A stretch of DNA of 43,681 nt from Methanomicrobiales archaeon (GTDB taxonomy: Archaea; Halobacteriota; Methanomicrobia; Methanomicrobiales; Methanospirillaceae). The stretch covers positions 109,331 to 153,011 of the forward strand of contig JALHCK010000013.1 in assembly GCA_022841205.1 (NCBI GenBank), read 5' to 3'. The notes below the pieces were generated by a model. That model was given only the letters and a program-made list of their open reading frames with translations. It made no database searches and was not told the DNA's origin. Made by a program: the position numbers and the translations under genes. Below are positions 1 to 6,824 of the stretch, one piece after another (position 1 is the stretch's first letter; each line of letters opens with the position of its first letter).

Positions 1-86
1 ACGGCCACCGGGCTGTTGGGATCTCCGGAGTGGAAGTCACCCTGGACGATCGGCCACCCGCTGGCTGGTGATTTCTTTTCTGCCAT
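1..86 (-). CDS. mtrA: Second mtrA copy, N-terminal end only (runs off window)
   Basis: Reading leftwards from the ATG at 86-84, the frame gives MAEKKSPASGWPIVQGDFHS and onward, the N-terminus of the corrinoid-carrying subunit A of tetrahydromethanopterin S-methyltransferase. The gene is cut by the window edge after 28 codons. It follows mtrF by about 10 bases and has a good ribosome binding site (gaggtgag). In the classical operon order E-D-C-B-A-F-G-H, mtrG would be expected here. The visible part is base-for-base identical to the first mtrA copy, which is frameshifted, so this could be the functional copy, or it could be a contig-edge artefact. Confidence 0.6.
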   Translation of the reverse strand, partial: MAEKKSPASGWPIVQGDFHSGDPNSPVA

Positions 87-99
87 TTTTCTCACCTCA
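1..99. repeat. 99-bp exact repeat, copy 1 (window edge)
   Basis: Bases 1-99 are identical to 910-1008; the match stops at base 100 (c against a at 1009). It covers the ribosome binding site and the first 28 codons of mtrA on the minus strand. The left limit cannot be seen because the window ends here. It is either the start of a second mtrA gene or an assembly-edge duplicate. Confidence 0.95.
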
Positions 100-300
100 C
101 ACGATGATCGCCGGCACAACGGTCAGGATCAAAGCGGCCAGGAGCCCGATAGCGAACCCGATAATGCCCGATTCGGATATTGCCGAATCGTACTTGTTCG
201 ACCTGGCGATGAGCTGTGCCTTATAATGGATATTTTCTACCATTCGCTCAATGGCGACCATCCTGATGGGCCCTGACACTATCTTCTCTTCTTCTGCCAT
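97..300 (-). CDS. mtrF: Tetrahydromethanopterin S-methyltransferase subunit F
   Basis: This 67-residue protein has a soluble N-terminal part containing HYKAQLIARSNKYDS, similar to the MtrF signature (YKAQ-IARNQKLDSG), followed by one hydrophobic helix from about residue 45 to the end. MtrF is a small membrane subunit of the sodium-translocating methyltransferase, which moves the methyl group from methyl-tetrahydro(methano)pterin to coenzyme M. It starts 8 bases after the stop of the mtrA 3' fragment with a ggtgatg ribosome binding site. Its length is normal for the family. MtrG, the other small subunit, is not in the window. Confidence 0.88.
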   Translation of the reverse strand: MAEEEKIVSGPIRMVAIERMVENIHYKAQLIARSNKYDSAISESGIIGFAIGLLAALILTVVPAIIV

Positions 301-307
301 TGTTTCA

Positions 308-640
308 TCACCCCATCAATACGAAGCCGAGGAGAGCAAACGAGACGATGAGGCCGATCATGACCCCTTCAACCTTGCCTGCATAGACTCCGGTCGCAAA
401 TTTGCCGCGGTACCCGATATCGGTCACCATTCTCTCGACAATCTTCATCCTCGCATGGATGAGGGCCAGTTCACCGGACATGGGCTGGACGACACCGCCC
501 GCCTCTTCCATACCTCCGGCAGCTTCCTTGACTTCGACGATCATGGGGTCAGCAGCGAACGCACCGGGATCGCGTCCCTTGAGTTCGTTGATCTTGGCGG
601 CGATTGCGCCGATATCCTCTGACTCCATGATGTTGACCAT
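308..640 (-). pseudogene. mtrA: mtrA, 3' fragment (C-terminal half in a shifted frame)
   Basis: The 110 residues match the C-terminal half of MtrA: a linker with a KDPGAF-like element (GRDPGAFAADP), the amphipathic stretch before the membrane, and one C-terminal transmembrane helix (about residues 91-109). The homologous reading extends upstream of the ATG in this frame (residues LNAIKRFQEQCE), overlapping the end of the 5' fragment. The piece is therefore the rest of mtrA displaced by a frameshift, not a separate gene. An in-frame ATG at 640 sits 2 bases past the stop of the 5' fragment, so translation as a separate membrane-anchor polypeptide cannot be excluded, but the upstream ribosome binding site is weak. 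Confidence 0.85.
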
Positions 641-641
641 C

Positions 642-995
642 TCACACTGTTCCTGGAAGCGCTTGATGGCGTTCAGCCCCGACGACCCTTCCGTCTTTCA
701 CCCCGTTTTTATGGAGGGCGAACATGGTCTGCCCGGCGAGGTGACCTTTCACCTCTGTCCCGCAGAGCATGATAAAGCGGATGTTCGGGTTGGAGATGAT
801 ATTGGCGATGACCTTTTCCAGACCGAGGTTTTCGGTCTTGCAGGATCCGCAGATGGCGGCTCCCTTGTCGCAGATCCCCTTCTCATCGAGGTGGGAACCG
901 CAGGTCATGACGGCCACCGGGCTGTTGGGATCTCCGGAGTGGAAGTCACCCTGGACGATCGGCCACCCGCTGGCTGGTGATTTCTTTTCTGCCAT
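642..995 (-). pseudogene. mtrA: mtrA, 5' fragment (corrinoid-binding half, frameshifted)
   Basis: Read from ATG 995 (ribosome binding site gaggtgag), this encodes 117 residues of MtrA, the corrinoid subunit. The core motifs CGSHLDEKG, CKTENLGLEK and EVKGH (His85, aligning with the cobalt-ligand His84 of the family) are present. After NGVKDGRVVGA the frame runs into nine unrelated residues and a TGA. Family members that I recall have a GAIPYVEN-like segment here before the RFQEQ motif; that segment is absent and RFQEQ appears in the next frame. This fits an out-of-frame deletion of about 30 bases, or alternatively one extra base in the ccc run at 686-688. An upstream GTG at 1004 is in frame but lies inside the ribosome binding site. 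Confidence 0.88.
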
Positions 996-1008
996 TTTTC
1001 TCACCTCA
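910..1008. repeat. 99-bp exact repeat, copy 2 (inside mtrA)
   Basis: This is the internal partner of bases 1-99. It spans the stop codon of mtrB, the mtrA ribosome binding site (gaggtgag on the minus strand) and the 5' end of mtrA. Confidence 0.95.
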
Positions 1009-1272
1009 ATAGATGCCGGCTATGAAGAGCCCGACTGCCAGCCCATACCAGAAGGATGTCATCGCTCCGGCTATCGACAGGTTACTGTCTCTCCCAGGGA
1101 ATGAAGCAAGGAAATTGCCCTTTCCGGAAAGCATGTTGACAATGTCGCCTGATATAGCCTCAAGTTCTGCCATTTTCTCGATTATGGGCGCCAGTGACTC
1201 TCCCGCCGTGGTCACAAGCCCGATCATGGGGTCGACAACCAGACCGTATTCGGGAAGAACCTCAACGTACAT
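1006..1272 (-). CDS. mtrB: Tetrahydromethanopterin S-methyltransferase subunit B
   Basis: This 88-residue small subunit of the Mtr complex starts MYVEVLPEYGLVVDP. It has a soluble N-terminal region, then a single hydrophobic segment at the C-terminus (roughly residues 70-87). MtrB lies between mtrC and mtrA as in the standard mtr operon. Its TGA stop overlaps the mtrA ribosome binding site, and its start directly follows the mtrC stop, so the genes are almost certainly cotranscribed. It is slightly shorter than the roughly 100 residues typical of the family. Its individual role in the complex is not established. Confidence 0.88.
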   Translation of the reverse strand: MYVEVLPEYGLVVDPMIGLVTTAGESLAPIIEKMAELEAISGDIVNMLSGKGNFLASFPGRDSNLSIAGAMTSFWYGLAVGLFIAGIY

Positions 1273-2121
1273 TTACTGTCCCTCCGTTTCGGGGATCGGT
1301 TTTGAGTCAACCCATGAAGCTGCATCGCGGTATGATAGTTCGATGTACTTTGTGTAGGTGTAATACCACCCGATGATAGCCACTAAGAGGGATACAAGGG
1401 CTGCACCCATGCTGACGATGGCCATCGACATTACCGCAGCGGTTATCATGGAGAGGAACCCGCACTCTGCTGCCAGCATGAGCATACGATCCTGCGTCCA
1501 GCTGGGGCCGAGGCATGCATTGAACGGGTGCTGGATTGCGATGGCACCAAGCATGAATACCACAGCAATGAGTCCCCCTCCGATGAATGAGGCCTGGTAA
1601 CTGGGGAGTGAGAGCCCGAGAATACTGACTTTACCTGTTATAAGCGAGGTCAGTTCAAAGGATCCTGTCATCATGGCGGCGTATCCCATGAGAATTACCG
1701 CACCGATGATGGCCATTTCGGTCAGGGACTGGATCATTACCGGGATGCGCATGTTCAGCACGTTGTTTGCTACAAACCCGATAATTGCCCCAATTATCGC
1801 AGCGAGGACGATGGCAACGATTGGGGCGGCGATCCCGTATTTTGTTGCAAAGAGCATTGCAATAACACCGGATCCGAATGCAATCATCCCGGCTGATGGA
1901 ACGCCTGTCCCGATACCATAGCTGCACAGGACCTTGATGGTGTGACTTCCCCAGATTAACGCAGCGACCGTGGCCAGACCGCCAAAGAACGCGAAATACT
2001 CTGTCCCCACAGCGATGTTTGCGTAGGTGAGGTACAGGAGTATCACCGATGCGACGAGGCCCGCTATCATGATCGTAGTGTGGGGGATGCCTCCCTCAAT
2101 TTTTTCAACCTTTACTGTCAT
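1273..2121 (-). CDS. mtrC: Tetrahydromethanopterin S-methyltransferase subunit C
   Basis: This is a 282-residue polytopic membrane protein with about seven to eight hydrophobic helices, separated by short loops such as CSYGIGTGVPSAG and AIQHPFNACLGPSW, which are typical MtrC loops. With MtrD and MtrE it forms the integral membrane part of the sodium-pumping methyltransferase. The start is ATG 2121 with a gaggtg ribosome binding site, 9 bases after the mtrD stop. It ends adjoining mtrB. The length is normal for the family (about 270-280). Confidence 0.93.
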   Translation of the reverse strand: MTVKVEKIEGGIPHTTIMIAGLVASVILLYLTYANIAVGTEYFAFFGGLATVAALIWGSHTIKVLCSYGIGTGVPSAGMIAFGSGVIAMLFATKYGIAAPIVAIVLAAIIGAIIGFVANNVLNMRIPVMIQSLTEMAIIGAVILMGYAAMMTGSFELTSLITGKVSILGLSLPSYQASFIGGGLIAVVFMLGAIAIQHPFNACLGPSWTQDRMLMLAAECGFLSMITAAVMSMAIVSMGAALVSLLVAIIGWYYTYTKYIELSYRDAASWVDSKPIPETEGQ

Positions 2122-2130
2122 TTCCGCACC

Positions 2131-2967
2131 TCACACAGCCACGATCATGATTGCGACCATCCCGCAGAGTGCAGATGCAATTGCACAGGCGACAATGGCC
2201 CGGGGGAACCGTTTGAACTTGGGATCATGCGGACCCTCAATGGTCCCGGTGATGTTGTAGGCTGCAAGCACCGCGTTCACCAGGAATATCCCGATGGCAA
2301 AGATGCCGGCAAGCGTGATCGCAATCGGGAGAACCTGTCCGGGCAGTGCGTTCATCATCCCTGGAAGTTCTACCTTGTAGAGATCGAGGAGCATCAGGTA
2401 GATGAGGGTACCGCCACCTCCACCAAAGATTCCGCCGATTACACCACCGACATAGGATACAAACGGGAGCCCATGTCCCTCCGTTCCCTGCGACTTGAAC
2501 TCTTTCTGGGTGTCACCGGTAATCGGATCCTTGTCCACTTTTCCTGATGCGGACGGGATTCCCATGCCGAAGACGTAGATGAAGTTCACGAACATACAGG
2601 TGACAGCCATCAGCAGTCCTCCGCCGATCGCACCGGTAATTGTAGCGACAACGAGGCCCAGCTCGGCTGCCCAGGCACCACCAAACAGTCCGGCAAGTCC
2701 GGCACCGGCGGCTAGCATGGCCACACCGGTTGCAATCCCAGGGGCCTGTCCCATGGCAGCGGGTGCACCCCCGACCGGGACGAAGTGGACACCGAACCCG
2801 ATGAGGATTCCGCCGACGATTACCCCGATCAGGGCCATGAAGGCAAGGCCAGAACCTGCAACGAAATAAGTTGCGGCGATGAGAATGAGCAGAATGATGA
2901 TACCGATGAGGGTTGAGGTCATATCCATGGCCGCTCCGGCCGCTGGCTTTGCAGCAATGGCGGACAT
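2131..2967 (-). CDS. mtrD: Tetrahydromethanopterin S-methyltransferase subunit D
   Basis: This is a 278-residue integral membrane subunit of Mtr. Helices begin at about residue 16 and alternate with Gly/Ala-rich loops; the loops VHFVPVGGAPAAMGQAPGI and FGMGIPSASGKVDKDPITGD are characteristic of MtrD. The ATG overlaps the mtrE stop by one base (TGATG), indicating translational coupling. MtrC, MtrD and MtrE together are thought to provide the sodium path that couples methyl transfer to ion export. Confidence 0.94.
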   Translation of the reverse strand: MSAIAAKPAAGAAMDMTSTLIGIIILLILIAATYFVAGSGLAFMALIGVIVGGILIGFGVHFVPVGGAPAAMGQAPGIATGVAMLAAGAGLAGLFGGAWAAELGLVVATITGAIGGGLLMAVTCMFVNFIYVFGMGIPSASGKVDKDPITGDTQKEFKSQGTEGHGLPFVSYVGGVIGGIFGGGGGTLIYLMLLDLYKVELPGMMNALPGQVLPIAITLAGIFAIGIFLVNAVLAAYNITGTIEGPHDPKFKRFPRAIVACAIASALCGMVAIMIVAV

Positions 2968-3866
2968 CAGGATGCCTCCTCAGTGGGTTTTACGTAGGCA
3001 CCGAAATTCTTCCGTGCCCAGACCTCGATATACCGGTCGATAACCGTGAAGACGAGGATAATGATGATACCGATTATGATCGCACCCCAGCCGGCGCCGA
3101 TCTGCTCGAAGAGCACGGTACGCCAGAGCTCGAGGAAGACGATCAGCCCGAAACAAACGCCGGACGCGGGTCCGCCCAGGCGGGCAGAGAACCAGCCGTT
3201 GTCCAGAGAGTTGCGCTCCCCGGCCTCGGCATACCTCACGATGTTTCCGGAAGCAGCAATCGGCACTCCTGCACCGTATTTCTGGTTCTGGTACTGCCGC
3301 TCTTTTCCATAGAACGGATTTCCGGTTGCAGAGCCGGCTGCACCGAGTGCAATGCCCCATACCAGCCCCAGGAGGGGCAGGGGGAACGGGTGGCCGAGAG
3401 CGGCATTCATCAGGTGACAGACTGTCACCGCCGCGAATATGGCGACAAACGCATGCGCCATAGTCACGGTGGTCATCGATTTCAGGATATCGATAAACAC
3501 CGGCTGTCCGAACTTAGCAAGACTTGCGATCCTGCCAAGGTAGGCCGTCGTTGCGTAGACGCCCTGGACGAAGGTGGCCAGTGCAGCCCCCAGGACGATC
3601 GCAAGGATCGGGTTGATCTGCATTGCCATGAAAGCCCACGCGATACCGGCGCCGAGTGCAATCCACAGGCCCCATGCGGGTGGCTCACCGGCAATTGCCT
3701 TATTGAAAATCCGGTGGAGATACCCCATCTGAGGAGCAAGCTGAACCTGAGAGTTTGGATCACCCTGCGATCCTATATCAGATTCAGTATTTTCGGCAGC
3801 ACCGGCAACTGTGGCAAGCGCCCCTGCCAATGCAGTTATTCCAATGCCAAATACAATACTTTCCAT
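2967..3866 (-). CDS. mtrE: Tetrahydromethanopterin S-methyltransferase subunit E
   Basis: This is the first gene of the mtr operon, coding for 299 residues with about six to seven membrane segments. Family marks include DIGSQGDPNSQVQLAPQMG near residues 30-50 and GNPFYGKERQYQNQKYGAGV near the middle. A strong ribosome binding site (ggaggagg) lies just upstream of ATG 3866. MtrE forms the membrane core with MtrC and MtrD. Upstream is 256 bp without a gene, which holds the operon promoter. Confidence 0.95.
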   Translation of the reverse strand: MESIVFGIGITALAGALATVAGAAENTESDIGSQGDPNSQVQLAPQMGYLHRIFNKAIAGEPPAWGLWIALGAGIAWAFMAMQINPILAIVLGAALATFVQGVYATTAYLGRIASLAKFGQPVFIDILKSMTTVTMAHAFVAIFAAVTVCHLMNAALGHPFPLPLLGLVWGIALGAAGSATGNPFYGKERQYQNQKYGAGVPIAASGNIVRYAEAGERNSLDNGWFSARLGGPASGVCFGLIVFLELWRTVLFEQIGAGWGAIIIGIIIILVFTVIDRYIEVWARKNFGAYVKPTEEAS

Positions 3867-4010
3867 TTAGCCTCCTCCCTGCGTGCTTAATAGTGCACGA
3901 GAGTGTTCATCATACATTGCCACTCACAACGAGTACAAACCCTTTGTGGTTCACGAAACAGTTGCTCCGGTAATAAGTTAAAGGTTTCGAAATTTTTGCT
4001 CATATACCGG
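3867..4010 (-). promoter_or_regulatory. Likely promoter and leader of the mtr operon
   Basis: On the minus strand an A-rich BRE-like cgaaa followed by tttaactta lies at 3971-3990, giving a predicted start near 3945 and a leader of about 80 bases. A second TATA-like ggtatatg lies at 4001-4010. A small inverted repeat (gtgc/gcac) at 3884-3897 sits just before the ribosome binding site. The choice of box is uncertain. Confidence 0.4.
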
Positions 4011-4122
4011 TTTTTTGCGTTTTAATCCCGAATCGGCACGGTTTCATCGGCTTTTTAATCATCTGGGATTGACTTAATGAAAGTTAGTTTGTGTAAAAAT
4101 CAACCCTGCTTTGGATCCAGGT

Positions 4123-5484
4123 TCACGGGCAGTCCTGGATGTTGCCGACCCTGCCACACCGGGATGATGCGGCCCCATGTCTCCCGGAATATTTTTCGAG
4201 TATATCGTAGACTGCCCGGATTTCCCTGCCTTGTTTTCGTCCTTCTGCGAGAAATGAATCATAGGCGGAACCAGCCACCAGCAGCGGCCTGGTCCGGAAC
4301 ATGGCCCCGTGGAGCGAGAGGTCAAAAAATCTTGCCTCGGCTTCGGTGAGGTTCAGCGGTCGGTATTCACCGGTATGAGCCATGAACAGGGGATTTTCAG
4401 GCCGCGGTGTCCGCATTGCCAGAGATGCGAGTGGCGTGGAGGGGAGCGGTTCGGCGATGGAGATAAAGAGATCATCGAGGGGATAATCGGCTATGAATGA
4501 TTTTGTCTGTTCATAATCATCGGACTCCTCGTTCGGGTAGCCGACAATGAAGCTTCCGGCAACCGCGAGGCCGTGCTGACGGCATGCCGCGATTGCATCA
4601 GCGGCCCGGGAGCTGGTCACCCCCTTTCCCATCCGGGCCAGGATCCGGTCGCTCCCGGACTCGATGCCGAAGAAGACCCATCCGATGGTGAATTTTCGTA
4701 TGGCATCGAGGATCTCGTCGCTGATGCAGTCGACCCTGATGTCGGGTGCAGAAACGTTCCTCGGCCCCATGATATCCGCCATCCCTGAAAGCAGGGTGAT
4801 GAAAGATTCGGGATCCATCTCCCCGTTTTTGTACTTGTAGAGCGAACCGGTACCGCCCGATATGGATATCCGACGTGCACCTTTCTCCCGGAAAGCACGG
4901 ACTTCGGCAAGGATATCTTCGATCTCCCGGCTCCGGATGATCCTGCCAAAAAAGCGGGGCACCTGGCAGAAGCTGCAGGCCCCGAGGCAACCCCGGTGTG
5001 TCTCGATGTAGACATTTGCTCCCCGGATGTCCTGTGATCCGATATCATCCGGTATGAAGGGGAGCGGTCGCTCGAGTGTCAATGGAGGGACGGGGGGGTT
5101 GATGACGACCTCGCCGCCCCGGTCATAGGCCGTGCCGGGAATACGGTCTGGCGATCCTTTGGTGAGGAGGGAAGCGACGACCGGTTCTCCCTCACCTATA
5201 ACTACGGCATCCGGGTCAAGTTCTCCAAGAACCATCTCAGGGACTGCCGAGACCGGACCACCTACATAACATTTCGTCCCTGATTCGCGTGCCCGTGAAA
5301 TATAATCCCGGATAGCCGGATCGAGCAGGTGCTGCGTGGAGTAGAGGCTCAGGAATACGACCGGGGGCAGTTCCGCTGAAAAATCCCGGTGGAGGGTGAC
5401 AGAAGCACCGGCAGACCTGAGGAGTCCGCCGATTACCATGGCACCGTAGGTATAGATTCCCGGGGAGATGACCTGGGCCCGCAT
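4123..5484 (-). CDS. Cobalamin-binding-domain radical SAM protein (methanogen B12_SAM family)
   Basis: This is a 453-residue protein. Residues 1-105 resemble the Rossmann-like cobalamin-binding domain seen in class B radical SAM enzymes (ISPGIYTYGAMVIGGLL; YVGGPVSAVPEMV; VIGEGEP), without a DxHxxG motif. The radical SAM cluster motif is Cys166-x3-Cys170-x2-Cys173 (CLGACSFC), followed by SISGGTGS and FGIESGSDRI, typical of the TIM barrel. It resembles the MJ_0865-type B12/radical SAM family found in methanogens; that family name is from memory. Substrate is unknown. Enzymes of this type methylate unreactive carbons, and one is known to methylate a glutamine of McrA, so an McrA modification role is possible but unproven. 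The gene lies upstream of mtr on the same strand, with its own promoter. Confidence 0.8.
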   Translation of the reverse strand: MRAQVISPGIYTYGAMVIGGLLRSAGASVTLHRDFSAELPPVVFLSLYSTQHLLDPAIRDYISRARESGTKCYVGGPVSAVPEMVLGELDPDAVVIGEGEPVVASLLTKGSPDRIPGTAYDRGGEVVINPPVPPLTLERPLPFIPDDIGSQDIRGANVYIETHRGCLGACSFCQVPRFFGRIIRSREIEDILAEVRAFREKGARRISISGGTGSLYKYKNGEMDPESFITLLSGMADIMGPRNVSAPDIRVDCISDEILDAIRKFTIGWVFFGIESGSDRILARMGKGVTSSRAADAIAACRQHGLAVAGSFIVGYPNEESDDYEQTKSFIADYPLDDLFISIAEPLPSTPLASLAMRTPRPENPLFMAHTGEYRPLNLTEAEARFFDLSLHGAMFRTRPLLVAGSAYDSFLAEGRKQGREIRAVYDILEKYSGRHGAASSRCGRVGNIQDCP

Positions 5485-5622
5485 TTTCAGGGTACCTCTT
5501 TGCTGGAGAGAAATATTAAACTCCTGATTGTCCGAAACTTTCTGGAACGATCTGTATCCTTCCCGGATGCCGGGATGGGAGTGTTCATTATGCGCATATG
5601 AGAAATAATTTAGGGAATAACC
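5485..5622. promoter_or_regulatory. Divergent promoter region with a CATATGAG site
   Basis: This region lies between the minus-strand radical SAM gene and the plus-strand NifX-like gene. The AT box at 5511-5520 (tttaatattt on the minus strand) is about 30 bases before ATG 5484 and would give a near-leaderless transcript. On the plus side, CATATGAG at 5595-5602 followed by aaataa resembles half of the palindrome at 8144-8157 upstream of the DUF5320 gene. The ribosome binding site for 5623 is taggga at about 5611-5616. Confidence 0.45.
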
Positions 5623-5958
5623 ATGAGAATCTGTATTCCATCCAGGGGACCTGAACCCGGAGACCTTGTCGACGAAAGGTTCGGGCGTGCACCGTATTAC
5701 CTGATCTTCGATTCGGAGAGCGGTACGAAAGAATCGTACAAGAACCCCGCTGCCGAAGGCATGGGGGGTGTCGGGCCGCGGGCTGCACAGTTCCTCCTCG
5801 ACAAGAATGTGCAGGTGCTGGTCACAGCCCGGATTGGCGGAAATGCCCTTGGCGCTCTGAAGGCCGGGGGTATTACCATCCTCCTCTACGAAGAACCGGG
5901 AAAGACGGTCAACGACGCTATCACCGCATATAAAGGTGGTGGCCTGAAGGAACAGTAG
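5623..5958 (+). CDS. NifX/NifB-type dinitrogenase iron-molybdenum cofactor domain protein
   Basis: This 111-residue single-domain protein has the pattern of the Di-nitro_FeMo-Co family: an N-terminal strand (MRICIPSRG), VDERFGRAPYYLIFD, and the C-terminal ribonuclease-H-like fold with VLVTARIGGNALGALKAGGI. Family members bind iron-sulfur or metal cofactors in transit. No nif structural genes are in the window, so a role in general cluster handling is more likely than nitrogen fixation. It starts a plus-strand set ending at 8853 that contains a second family member, and the MinD-like ATPase follows 14 bases later. Confidence 0.85.
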   Translation: MRICIPSRGPEPGDLVDERFGRAPYYLIFDSESGTKESYKNPAAEGMGGVGPRAAQFLLDKNVQVLVTARIGGNALGALKAGGITILLYEEPGKTVNDAITAYKGGGLKEQ

Positions 5959-5972
5959 GCCGGTAAACTTTC

Positions 5973-6824
5973 ATGAATATTACCGTTGCCAGCGGCAAAG
6001 GGGGAACCGGGAAGAGCATGGTTGCCGCTAACCTCGCCTGGTCCCTTTCCGCTTCGGACCCGGTGACACTCGTTGACTGCGATGTCGAAGAACCGAACCT
6101 GCACCTTTTTTTTCCGGATGGTCACCCGGTGGTTTCCCCGGTATCGGTCCTGGTTCCGGATATCGACCCCGACCGCTGCACACTCTGCGGCGAGTGCGCA
6201 AGGTTCTGCGCGTTCGGGGCGCTCGTTGCGGCAAAAGACAGGGTGCTCTTCTTCCCGGAGCACTGTCATTCCTGTGGCGGGTGTGCTGTCGCCTGTCCTG
6301 AGGGAGCGATCGCCGAGATCGCCCGGCCGATCGGCACAGTTACGGAGCGCACGATCTCTCCCTCGCTCAGGCTGGTGACCGGCACGCTCAATGAAGGCGA
6401 AGTCCTGGCAGTGAAGGTGATACAGAAGGCAAAGGCTGCCGCAGGGAATGCTCCATGGGTCATCATCGATGCTTCTCCCGGGACGTCCTGCCCGGTCGTG
6501 GAAACCCTCACGGGGTCGGATTTCTGCATCCTCGTTACCGAATCAACTCCTTTCGGCCTCCATGATCTCGCAATCGCCTATGATGTGACCTATCAGATGG
6601 GAATCCAATCGGGAGTGGTTATCAACAGGAGCGACGGGAAGGACGAAGCAGCGCACCGGTTCTGCGAAGAGAAGAAGATCCCGGTGCTTGCGGTTATCCC
6701 GTTCGAACGAAGGATTGCGGAGATCCAGGGTTCCGGGAACCTCATATCCCGCAGGGATCCTGCCTGGAAAGAACGGTTCTGCGCTATTGGCAGGGCATGC
6801 AGGGCGCTTTGGGAGGGAGCATGA
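5973..6824 (+). CDS. MinD/ParA-like ATPase with inserted 2[4Fe-4S] ferredoxin (first copy)
   Basis: This is a 283-residue protein. A deviant Walker A motif GKGGTGKS lies at residues 8-15 and VDCDVEEPNL at about 34-43. A ferredoxin insert has two CxxCxxCx3C motifs (Cys69/72/75/79 and Cys98/101/104/108), with the ATPase fold resuming afterwards (IIDASPGTSCPVV; ILVTESTPFGLHDL). This architecture, related to Mrp/NBP35 cluster carriers, is common in anaerobes next to NifX-like proteins. The likely role is ATP-dependent handling or sensing of iron-sulfur clusters. It overlaps the next gene by 4 bases (ATGA), so the two are probably made together and may form a heterodimer. Confidence 0.87.
   Translation: MNITVASGKGGTGKSMVAANLAWSLSASDPVTLVDCDVEEPNLHLFFPDGHPVVSPVSVLVPDIDPDRCTLCGECARFCAFGALVAAKDRVLFFPEHCHSCGGCAVACPEGAIAEIARPIGTVTERTISPSLRLVTGTLNEGEVLAVKVIQKAKAAAGNAPWVIIDASPGTSCPVVETLTGSDFCILVTESTPFGLHDLAIAYDVTYQMGIQSGVVINRSDGKDEAAHRFCEEKKIPVLAVIPFERRIAEIQGSGNLISRRDPAWKERFCAIGRACRALWEGA

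Noticed and set aside
680..690. Programmed ribosomal frameshift in mtrA
   Set aside because: No slippery heptamer or following pseudoknot was seen, and a simple slip would still leave a conserved segment missing; a deletion or sequence error is simpler.
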